64,000 bases of DNA from an uncultured Myxococcales bacterium (lineage in GTDB: Bacteria > Myxococcota_A > UBA9042). Location of the stretch: positions 1-64,000 of the forward strand of contig CAISBR010000014.1 in NCBI GenBank assembly GCA_903883645.1, in the 5' to 3' direction. The position numbers were made by a program, and so were the translations under genes. Within the stretch, counting starts at the first letter, position 1. The number at the start of each line of letters is the position of its first letter. A model generated the notes under the pieces. That model saw nothing but the letters and a program-made list of their open reading frames with translations. It did not search any database and was not told where the DNA came from. Shown piece by piece: positions 54,528 to 61,590 of this stretch.

Positions 54528-55733
54528 ATGCTCGGTCGAGCTGTGTTCGTGGTGGATGCTTGCCGTACACCGGTGGGCAAGTACGGCGGCAAGCTCGCCA
54601 CGGTCCGCGCCGATGATCTCGCAGCCCTGCCGATTGCGGCGCTCGTGTCGCGTAACCACATTGACCCGCAGGTAATCGACGAAGTTATCCTGGGTTGCGC
54701 CAACCAAGCTGGCGAAGACAACCGCAACGTCGCCCGCATGGCCGCGCTGCTGGCTGGGCTGCCCGACGCCGTCCCCGCCTACACGATCAACCGCCTGTGC
54801 GCCTCGGGGCTCGATGCGATCAACTCGGCAGCGCGCATGATCGCCCTGGGCGAGGCCGAGGTGGTGATCGCCGGTGGGGTCGAGTCGATGTCGCGTGCCC
54901 CCTGGTCGGTGGCCAAGCCGCACACGGAACCGCCGCGCGGCAACAACGTGATGTACGACACAGCCCTGGGCTGGCGCTATCCGAACCCCAAGCTCGAGGC
55001 GCGCTTCCCGCTCGAAGCCATGGGCGAAACAGCTGAAAATCTGGTGGATCGCTACCCCTCGATCACGCGCGCGGCCCAAGATGCCTTTGCCGTCGAGTCG
55101 CACCGTCGCGCCGTCGCTGCCCAGGCCGCAGGGCATCTGCAGCAAGAAATCATCGCCGTGGATGCGCCCGCAGGCAAAGGCACGGTGCGCGTCGACACCG
55201 ACGAACAGCCGCGCGCGGACTCTACGCTCGAAGCGCTAGGCAAGCTCCGCCCGGCGTTTCGCAAAGAGGGCTCGGTCACCGCCGGCAATTCCTCCTCACT
55301 CAACGATGGTTCTGCGGCCCTGCTGCTGTGTTCAGAAGCCGCGCTACTCGCCTACGGCTGGGCGCCCTTGGCCCGTGTCATCGCGACCGCCCAAGCGGGG
55401 GTCGATCCGCGCACCATGGGCATCGGCCCAGTGCCGGCGATCACCAAGCTGCTGCAGCGCGCTGGCTGGACGCTCGAACAGGTGGATGCTGTCGAATTAA
55501 ATGAGGCTTTTGCCGCCCAGAGTCTGGCCGTTCTGGCCGAACTCCCCTTCGATCCACAGCTCGTCAACATCGACGGCGGCGCCATTGCCATCGGCCATCC
55601 GCTGGGCTGCAGCGGCGCGCGCATCGCCGGCCACCTGGTGCACCTGCTACAGCGTACCCAGGGGCGGCGCGGCATTGCCTCGCTGTGTGTTGGGGTGGGT
55701 CAGGGTGTAGCAACGGCGTTCGAGCGCGTATAG
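54528..55733 (+). CDS. Thiolase (acetyl-CoA acetyltransferase family)
   Basis: The 401-residue product has all thiolase motifs: NRLCASGLDAI (nucleophile C91), IAGGVESMSRAPWS, NEAFAAQ, and the final GHPLGCSGARI with the second Cys and His. It should condense or cleave acyl-CoA. Overall it is closer to PcaF-like 3-oxoacyl-CoA thiolases than to AtoB, but the substrate cannot be fixed. AAGGAG precedes the ATG. Confidence 0.94.
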   Translation: MLGRAVFVVDACRTPVGKYGGKLATVRADDLAALPIAALVSRNHIDPQVIDEVILGCANQAGEDNRNVARMAALLAGLPDAVPAYTINRLCASGLDAINSAARMIALGEAEVVIAGGVESMSRAPWSVAKPHTEPPRGNNVMYDTALGWRYPNPKLEARFPLEAMGETAENLVDRYPSITRAAQDAFAVESHRRAVAAQAAGHLQQEIIAVDAPAGKGTVRVDTDEQPRADSTLEALGKLRPAFRKEGSVTAGNSSSLNDGSAALLLCSEAALLAYGWAPLARVIATAQAGVDPRTMGIGPVPAITKLLQRAGWTLEQVDAVELNEAFAAQSLAVLAELPFDPQLVNIDGGAIAIGHPLGCSGARIAGHLVHLLQRTQGRRGIASLCVGVGQGVATAFERV

Positions 55734-55748
55734 CGCCCACAGGCCGGC

Positions 55749-56438
55749 TCAGTTCGCTTCGACGAGCGCCGCCAAGAAGTCTTCAAACAGTTCCTTCAGA
55801 TCATCGATCTCGGCCTCGACCGTCAGTTCGCGCTCTAGGTTGCGCAGGTACACGACCAGCGTGCCCGCATCGCGCAACTCAAGCGGTCGCGACAGGAATT
55901 TGTCCTTGCCAGCCACGGTGGGCACCTCGGCAAATTCCGCAGTCAGCTTCAGCCCGTCTTTCGCCACCTCTTTGAGCACCACCAGAATCGCCGCCTTGGC
56001 CACCGCGCGATCAAAGCGCTTGGGGGGCAGCACCGACGGATCGACCTGCGCCGCACGGTTGTACAGTTCGTCGGCCCGCTCAAAGTGCCCCTGCCACTCG
56101 TGCCACGACGCCTCGGCGCGGGTCAGACGCGGGTCCTCGCTGTCGAGCGATCGCGCCACCTCGAGCTCGACGCCAGCTGCATCAAAGCGCCCAAGTTCAC
56201 TCAAAAGACCGGCGCGCAGCGTATACGCCTCCATCCAATCGGGGTCGCGCTTGAGGTATTCGGCCAGCGACTTCAGGGCGCCGTCGTAGTCGCGCGCCTC
56301 CATTTGCGCCTCGGCCAGCCAGCCCCAGCAGTCTGGATCGGCCGGAGCCTCTTTCACTAACGTGCGGCCAAAGGCCACGGCTTCGGTCGGGTCGGTGTCG
56401 ATGAGGCCTTCGATTTCTTCAATGTCGCTGCGGCGCAT
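55749..56438 (-). CDS. TPR protein with a zincin-like C-terminal region lacking HExxH
   Basis: The 229-residue product has three or so TPR units (about 10-130; DCWGWLAEAQMEARDYDGALKSL, WMEAYTLRAGLLSELGRFDAAG). The C-terminal part (about 140-229; LRDAGTLVVYLRNLEREL, then DDLKELFEDFLAALVE) resembles the start of the small zincin-like metallopeptidase family, where a similar xxLYxRNLER stretch comes before HExxH. The HExxH motif is absent, so it is probably not a peptidase. GAGGAG precedes the ATG at 56438. Confidence 0.76.
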   Translation of the reverse strand: MRRSDIEEIEGLIDTDPTEAVAFGRTLVKEAPADPDCWGWLAEAQMEARDYDGALKSLAEYLKRDPDWMEAYTLRAGLLSELGRFDAAGVELEVARSLDSEDPRLTRAEASWHEWQGHFERADELYNRAAQVDPSVLPPKRFDRAVAKAAILVVLKEVAKDGLKLTAEFAEVPTVAGKDKFLSRPLELRDAGTLVVYLRNLERELTVEAEIDDLKELFEDFLAALVEAN

Positions 56439-56982
56439 ACTGTCTCCTCGGTTTGCGGGGGCGCAAAGGTGACGCAAACCGCCCGCCGGCGTCAACTGCG
56501 CACAAGCTTGCGGCGCTGCGCCTCGGCAAAAAATTGCAGCGAGTTGTGCGCGGATGTCGGCTAGCTGCACCTTGCCCCTTGACCCTTGCGAAGTCGCGAT
56601 GCTAAATACCGGCTCGTTCGGCCCGTCGCGCTGGGCGCTTGGCAAGTCGCCAAGTCCTCGGTGCCGGTCGGCAGCCACATCCAGAGCGAAGACCTCGATA
56701 TCGTTTGCAAACCGCAAACAACATCGAAAGACACGCCGAGGGGCCGTCGGGCGCGGGGAGCGACAGTCGCAGGCAGGGGGAGTTCCCCAGCGCGCGGTTG
56801 ACGCGAGCGAATGGTGCAAAGTGTGCATTTTGCCGCCGAGGCGGGCGCACACGGAGCTGGGCAGCAGGCGATCGGCACCGCAAAAGCTCGCAAGAGCGGC
56901 ATCGGACCAATCGCCGCAGAGGCCCCGCGGCGGGGCAGACAAACCGGTCGTTCGGGCCGATTTCACAGGGAGCACGGAAGCG
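56439..56982. other. 544-bp intergenic region upstream of exbB
   Basis: No convincing gene lies here. A long open frame reaches into exbB, but its sequence is Arg/Ser-rich and unlike the family. The region carries two small hairpins with the same 6-5-6 form (56638-56654 and 56703-56719) and a weak promoter candidate (TTGACG near 56798). Confidence 0.6.
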
Positions 56983-57642
56983 ATGTTTCAGGCTATTTCC
57001 ACGGCGTTCGAGGAAGGTGGCATCGGTATGTACTTCATCCTGGTGCACTTGATCTTCATTCTCGCCATCATGTTTGAGCGCATTTTTGTGCTCTACATCC
57101 GGTCGAGTGTGAAGAAGGAGGAGTTCATCAAGCTCCTGCAAGTGCCGATCCTCAAGGGTGATCTCAACACGGTCCTCAAGGTCTGCTCGACCTACCCCTA
57201 CCCGCTGGCGCGCATCGTTCACGCCGGTGTTCTCAAAGTGAAGCGCTCGGACGAAGAAGTCCAAGCGGCGATGGACGAAGCGTATCTGCGCGAAATTCCG
57301 CAGATTGAAAAGCGCGTCGACTACCTCAACTTGCTCGGCAACACCGCCACCCTGGCCGGTTTGCTCGGCACGGTGTTCGGCTTGATCCACACCTTCGCGG
57401 CGATTGGTCGCCCGGAAGTGGACGCGTCGCAGCGTTCGACGATGCTCTCGAAGGGCATCTCGGAAGCAATGAACTGCACGGCGTTCGGTCTCGCGACCGG
57501 TATCGTCGGCGTTCTGGCGTACGCGGTCCTGGCCTCGAAGGCCAAGGAAATCAAAGCGGACATCGACGAAGGTACGGTTCGCGTGCTGAACCTGATCGTT
57601 GCCAATCGTAACAAGATGGGCGACATCAAGGACGCGGCTTAA
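56983..57642 (+). CDS. ExbB/TolQ/MotA-family proton channel protein
   Basis: The 219-residue product has three membrane helices (about 16-39, 118-142 and 160-182) with the family segment LLGNTATLAGLLGTVFGLIHTF and the polar SKGISEAMNCTAFGLATGI. The cytoplasmic loop between helix 1 and 2 is helical and charged. Together with ExbD it should turn proton flow into movement of a TonB-like protein. The ATG at 56983 has GGGAGC upstream. It is followed by two exbD genes, and the AgmX-like proteins of this window are candidate transducers. Confidence 0.92.
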   Translation: MFQAISTAFEEGGIGMYFILVHLIFILAIMFERIFVLYIRSSVKKEEFIKLLQVPILKGDLNTVLKVCSTYPYPLARIVHAGVLKVKRSDEEVQAAMDEAYLREIPQIEKRVDYLNLLGNTATLAGLLGTVFGLIHTFAAIGRPEVDASQRSTMLSKGISEAMNCTAFGLATGIVGVLAYAVLASKAKEIKADIDEGTVRVLNLIVANRNKMGDIKDAA

Positions 57643-57851
57643 GGCCGCAACTTGGCCCGCGCGGGCAGTTCCGGTGCGTCCGGAACCCGCTCCGCTGGCC
57701 GCTGCTAGGTCTCGCCTCGGCGACCGAAGCAGCAAGTGCCTGAGACGAAACACGCTTTCCTGTGATGAGCGCTGCCGCGCCGTCTTGCGGGCCCCGGACG
57801 ATCGCACGATCACCGGACCGCAGGGCGGCGCTGGCAGACGCCCAGTTGCCC

Positions 57852-57889
57852 GACAACGGCAGCATTGCCCGACAACGGCAGCATTGCCC
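57852..57889 (+). repeat. 19-bp direct repeat, two full copies plus a partial
   Basis: The unit gacaacggcagcattgccc occurs exactly twice in tandem and is followed by a diverged third part (gacgacggg). It lies in the exbB-exbD spacer. It could be a regulator binding site or a local duplication. Confidence 0.8.
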
Positions 57890-58018
57890 GACGACGGGAG
57901 CAACAGCAGAGCGCGCTCAGGTGATCACGAGGCCAGACGATCGGCGGCAACAAGTCGCCAACGGCCCGCCCCCACCGCGATCGCGATGCGGCGGCGTGTC
58001 GGCAACTAGTTAGGATAC

Positions 58019-58037
58019 CTCGCGGCTGCGAGTTTTT
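58019..58037 (+). terminator. Possible attenuator between exbB and exbD
   Basis: CTCGC (58019-58023), loop GGCT and GCGAG (58028-58032) form a 5-bp stem followed at once by TTTTT. It lies 25 bases before the exbD start and just before AGGAG. It might stop part of the transcripts that pass exbB. Confidence 0.5.
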
Positions 58038-58061
58038 GCGGCCACGCTACAGGAGTCACCA

Positions 58062-58661
58062 ATGGGTGGTGGTAGTTCCGGAAAAGGCGGCGTTGCTGAC
58101 GCAACTCTCAACGTCGTGCCGTTCATCGATCTGCTGGCTTGTACGGTTTGCTTCTTGCTGATCTCGGCGGTGTGGACCCAGATGTCGCGGATCGACGTCG
58201 ATCAGGCCCTGCCTAAGGCGTCGCCCCATCCGCCACCGACGCCGCCGAAGCCGGAAGCGAAGATCAACATCATGATCACGCAGACCGGCTACTTGGTGAA
58301 CTTGTGGAACGCGGACAAGATCGCGACTCCCAAGCCCGAGCTGGTCACGCCCAAGAAGCTGGCGATCAAGACCGAAGAACTCAAGATCCAGCGCAACAAC
58401 GGCTCGGTCGACAAGTTCAAGGTGTATGACCGCGATAAGCTGCGCGAAACCCTTGAGGGCTTCTTGCGCGACGCCAACCTGGACGACAAGACCAAGGTGA
58501 TGGTGGCCGCGGACGACAAGGTCCAGTACATCCATCTCATTATGACCCTCGACGTCATTTTGACGGCCTGCAAAGACAAAGAGAAGAAGCAGTGCCTAAA
58601 GAACCCGTCGGTCGGCGACCAGAACCTGCTGCGGCAGGAAGGTTTCGCGACGTTCGACTAA
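58062..58661 (+). CDS. ExbD/TolR-family protein 1
   Basis: The 199-residue product has a short cytoplasmic N-terminus, one membrane helix with the essential Asp (NVVPFIDLLACTVCFLL), a Pro-rich segment (PHPPPTPPKPE) and a periplasmic domain with mixed structure, larger than in E. coli ExbD (141 residues). A Cys in the helix is unusual. AGGAGTCACCA precedes the ATG. A second exbD follows 60 bp downstream. Confidence 0.92.
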   Translation: MGGGSSGKGGVADATLNVVPFIDLLACTVCFLLISAVWTQMSRIDVDQALPKASPHPPPTPPKPEAKINIMITQTGYLVNLWNADKIATPKPELVTPKKLAIKTEELKIQRNNGSVDKFKVYDRDKLRETLEGFLRDANLDDKTKVMVAADDKVQYIHLIMTLDVILTACKDKEKKQCLKNPSVGDQNLLRQEGFATFD

Positions 58662-58721
58662 GCACTCTTTACCCATCCGGCTGGCCTGGTCGGCAGCGAC
58701 CCGCACGCATCAGAGGTTTCT

Positions 58722-59321
58722 ATGTCCGTTCATCACCCAGGATCGCGAGCCGGCAGCGGCGTAGCGCTCAAGAGCATTCGCGAGACCATCGTGCACGGCG
58801 GTGGCAAGAACATCTTCGCCACGCTGAACGTGGTGCCGATGATCGACCTGTTTACCATGCTGGTTATCTTTCTGATCCAGCAGTTCAGCGCGTCGGGCGA
58901 GTTGATGCTCGTCAACCCCAACGTGGCGATGCCTAAGGCGTCGAGCATGAAGGAGCTTGAGCGCGCGCCGATCATCTCGCTGACCCGTTGGGACGGCCAG
59001 GATCAGCCGGGCGACATGCTGTTTGAGAACACGAAGATCATCTCGCAAAAAGAGATCAACGAAGTGAAGTATCCGAGCTGGGACATCAAGCCCCTGGCCG
59101 AGATCCTGAAGAAGTCGTGGGTCAATCAGCAAAAGGCCAATGGCCCGACGCCTGAGAAGACCAAGCAGATTCGCGACAACCGCAAGATCATCATCCAGGC
59201 GGACCGTACGGTGCCGTTTGCCGTGGTGAAGATGGTGATGGCGACCTGCGGCCGCAATGAATACCGCGAGCCGAACTTCGCGATCATGGTCGGCAACGAA
59301 GCGAGTGGATCTGCTCCATAG
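58722..59321 (+). CDS. ExbD/TolR-family protein 2
   Basis: The 199-residue product has the membrane helix NVVPMIDLFTMLVIFLI, with the Asp in the same place, and a periplasmic region (from about 60) unlike that of the first ExbD. Two different ExbD proteins next to one ExbB are typical for myxobacterial motor sets. AGAGG precedes the ATG. It is the last gene before a strong terminator. Confidence 0.92.
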   Translation: MSVHHPGSRAGSGVALKSIRETIVHGGGKNIFATLNVVPMIDLFTMLVIFLIQQFSASGELMLVNPNVAMPKASSMKELERAPIISLTRWDGQDQPGDMLFENTKIISQKEINEVKYPSWDIKPLAEILKKSWVNQQKANGPTPEKTKQIRDNRKIIIQADRTVPFAVVKMVMATCGRNEYREPNFAIMVGNEASGSAP

Positions 59322-59352
59322 GCTAGCCGACGACGTAGGGATGCAATGCAAT

Positions 59353-59411
59353 GACCTCGCAGGGTGAGTAGGGCGCGCAACGCCGACCGCCTGCGAGGTC
59401 GCGGCACTTTT
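59353..59411 (+). terminator. Intrinsic terminator after exbB-exbD-exbD
   Basis: GACCTCGCAGG (59353-59363) pairs perfectly with CCTGCGAGGTC (59390-59400). The loop is 26 bases and the T run is short (cactttt). The arm is strong enough to end the exb transcript. Confidence 0.7.
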
Positions 59412-59419
59412 GGAGCAAG

Positions 59420-60154
59420 TTGGCTAACATGATGGTTAATTGGCTGCCGGCGGCGCTAAGAACGTGCTTGATTTTGCTGGCGATCGTAGGCCTGAGCGGC
59501 GAGGCGCTGGCGCGGCCCCAGACCAAGGTGTTCTTGAACGGTGTGCCTGCGCCGGTTTTCTTTAACGACGGCGATAGCTTTACCGTGCTCGGTGGCCAGC
59601 ACGAAGGTATCCGGACGCGCCTAGCGGGCTACAACACCCTTGAAAGTTTTGGCGCAGTGCACCGTTGGGGTGATTGGAACGCCCACGAGCTGTACGTCGT
59701 GGCCAAGATGGCGACGATGAACGCGCGCCGCGGCGTGTGGCACTGCCATTCGGACATGAATCGCGATGGTTACGGGCGCACGCTGTGGACTTGCCCCGAC
59801 CTGGTGCTCGATCAACTGCGCAAGGGCTTGGCCCACGTGATGCTCGTGAGCGACGACGATGCACCAGCGGAGCACTTGGCGGCGATGCGCTCGGCTCAGG
59901 CCGAGAAACGCGGCATTTGGGCCAAGGGCATCCCAGAATTCGTGTTAACTTCGCTACATAGCAAAGACGAAGGCTACGAGGGCACCAACTACAACCGCTT
60001 GGTCTCGACGGCGAACGGCAAGTCGACCAAGTGGATCCACAACGACATTTACAAAGAGTGCCAAGAAGTTTGCCACACTACGGGAACTTGCATGGTCTAC
60101 GTGGCCATGAACCGGCGTTTTGGCGCCACCCGCGCCGAGTGCCTGATGCACTGA
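59420..60154 (+). CDS. Secreted SNase-like nuclease with a Cys-containing C-terminus
   Basis: The 244-residue product has a signal peptide (LILLAIVGLSGEALA) and a thermonuclease-like fold: FFNDGDSFTVLG, GIRTRLAGYNTLES, then DMNRDGYGRTLWTC. These match the DGDT, RLAGIDAPE and YGR signatures of the staphylococcal nuclease family. A C-terminal extension (about 190-244) holds Cys residues (KECQEVCHTTGTCMVY). It should degrade DNA or RNA outside the cell. The TTG start at 59420 has GGAG 4 bases before it; ATG 59429 is possible. Confidence 0.86.
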   Translation: MANMMVNWLPAALRTCLILLAIVGLSGEALARPQTKVFLNGVPAPVFFNDGDSFTVLGGQHEGIRTRLAGYNTLESFGAVHRWGDWNAHELYVVAKMATMNARRGVWHCHSDMNRDGYGRTLWTCPDLVLDQLRKGLAHVMLVSDDDAPAEHLAAMRSAQAEKRGIWAKGIPEFVLTSLHSKDEGYEGTNYNRLVSTANGKSTKWIHNDIYKECQEVCHTTGTCMVYVAMNRRFGATRAECLMH

Positions 60155-60238
60155 GCGCCCTTAGCGCTGAGCCCCGCCCTTTTATTGCACTGAGCCTTTT
60201 GAGCCAGCCGGCCGTCCCAGTCTTTCTAAGGAATCTCC

Positions 60239-61564
60239 ATGAAGTTCAATGACTTGCTCCGCGAGCCTGCCCGCCAACGCTGGCTTGCCGCGCTTGCGAT
60301 CACGGGCGCTGCGGCGTTGGTGCACGGCTGCTACGAGTCGACCGGCCACCCGCCCGGCGGCTACGAAGCGGGCACCACCGTTTGCCGCGACCATGTCGAC
60401 AACGATCAAGATGGCCTGACGGACTGCGACGACCCCGACTGTCGCTTTACCGCGGGCTTTTGTGGGCCGAACTATGTGGGACTGCCGCCTGTGCCGCAAG
60501 AGCCCGAAAGCACTGTAGAGCTCTGCCACGACCATTTTGACAATGATCGCAACGGCTACGGCGACTGCGGCGACCTGACCTGCCAGACGCTGATGCAGGC
60601 GTGCTGCTCGCGCGAGTTCACCGACACCAACTGCAGCGACGGGTTCGACAACGACCAAAACGGCAAGACCGATTGCGAAGACGGCGGCTGCCGCTACGGC
60701 CTGTTTGTCACAGTTTGCACCGAAGCGACCGACCCGCTGTGCAGCAATGGCAAAGACGACGACGGCGACGGCTTTATGGACTGCGACGACACGAATTGCG
60801 CCGCCACCACGCCCTGCAAGGTGGCCGTGGCAACGGGCGTGGTCGGGCCCGAGACGAGCTACACAGCGTGCAGCGACGGTTTTGACAACGACAGCAACAA
60901 GTACGTGGACTGCAACGATTTTGCCTGCAGCAAGTCGACCGAGGCGTGGACCGGGCACGATGGTAAGACCGTGGCCGACTACTGCGCCACGATCGGCGAA
61001 AAGACCTACGCGACCTGCAGCGACGGGGTCGACAACGACAAGAACAAGTTCATTGATTGCGGCGACTACTCGTGCAGCAAATCGACTGAGGCGTGGACCG
61101 GGCACGACGGCCTGACCGTGGCGGACTACTGCAAGACCGTCGCGGAGGCCACCCTGGCCAAGTGCAGCGACGGGGTCGACAACGACAAGAACAAGTTCGT
61201 GGATTGCAACGACTACTCGTGCAGCAAGTCGGTGGAGCCGTGGACCGGCCACGACGGGCTAACCGTGGCCGACTACTGCAAAACCGTTGAAGAAGCTAGC
61301 TTTGAGAAGTGCACCAACGGCAAGGACGACGACGGCGACGGCTACATCGACTGCGCCGACAACTCGTGCCGCCAAGCCACGGACACGGCCACCAAGCTGG
61401 CGTGCCAAGAAAGCGTAGGGGACTTGGGCATGTCGGCCGACGAGCGCTGCAGCGATGGCCAAGATAACGATAAGGACGGATTCAAAGACTGCGAAGACTG
61501 GGACTGCAGCTGGAATCCACTTGTGCATGTATGCGACGGCAAGCCCAAGGTGTGCGGCGAGTAG
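60239..61564 (+). CDS. Lipoprotein with nine 20-residue Cys/Asp modules
   Basis: The 441-residue product has a lipobox (ALVHGC, Cys31). Nine units of exactly 20 residues fit C-x-[DN]-x-x-D-[ND]-D-x-[DN]-x-x-x-D-C-x-D-x-x-C at residues 49, 96, 132, 168, 211, 260, 309, 358 and 404. Each resembles an EF-hand-like or MopE-type metal-binding motif with a disulfide. Units 5 to 7 lie in 49-residue repeats that are almost identical (211-357). Asp side chains suggest calcium binding outside the cell. The next gene encodes a barrel with three more such units. AAGGA precedes the ATG. Confidence 0.9.
   Translation: MKFNDLLREPARQRWLAALAITGAAALVHGCYESTGHPPGGYEAGTTVCRDHVDNDQDGLTDCDDPDCRFTAGFCGPNYVGLPPVPQEPESTVELCHDHFDNDRNGYGDCGDLTCQTLMQACCSREFTDTNCSDGFDNDQNGKTDCEDGGCRYGLFVTVCTEATDPLCSNGKDDDGDGFMDCDDTNCAATTPCKVAVATGVVGPETSYTACSDGFDNDSNKYVDCNDFACSKSTEAWTGHDGKTVADYCATIGEKTYATCSDGVDNDKNKFIDCGDYSCSKSTEAWTGHDGLTVADYCKTVAEATLAKCSDGVDNDKNKFVDCNDYSCSKSVEPWTGHDGLTVADYCKTVEEASFEKCTNGKDDDGDGYIDCADNSCRQATDTATKLACQESVGDLGMSADERCSDGQDNDKDGFKDCEDWDCSWNPLVHVCDGKPKVCGE
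60869..61309 (+). repeat. Three 147-bp in-frame tandem repeats
   Basis: Residues 211-259, 260-308 and 309-357 of the lipoprotein are copies with few changes (for example SKSTEAWTGHDGLTVADYC). The DNA is equally close, so the array is recent. It includes one Cys/Asp module and a linker in each unit. Confidence 0.92.
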
Positions 61565-61590
61565 CCCCAACCCGAACTGAGGATAAGATC

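Larger units (their letters stand above)
57643..58061 (+). other. 419-bp spacer between exbB and the first exbD
   Basis: Such a long non-coding gap inside an exb gene set is unusual. It holds a hairpin directly after exbB (GTTCCGG/CCGGAAC, 57668-57686), a perfect 12-base palindrome (57654-57665), a 19-bp direct repeat (57852-57889) and a small terminator-like hairpin close to exbD (58019-58037). I see no gene. Confidence 0.7.

Noticed and set aside
56554-56982. Open frame that would extend exbB by 143 residues at its N-terminus
   Set aside because: It is Arg/Ser/Gly-rich, has no conserved sequence and the ExbB family starts directly at the ATG at 56983. Long open frames occur by chance in this GC-rich DNA.
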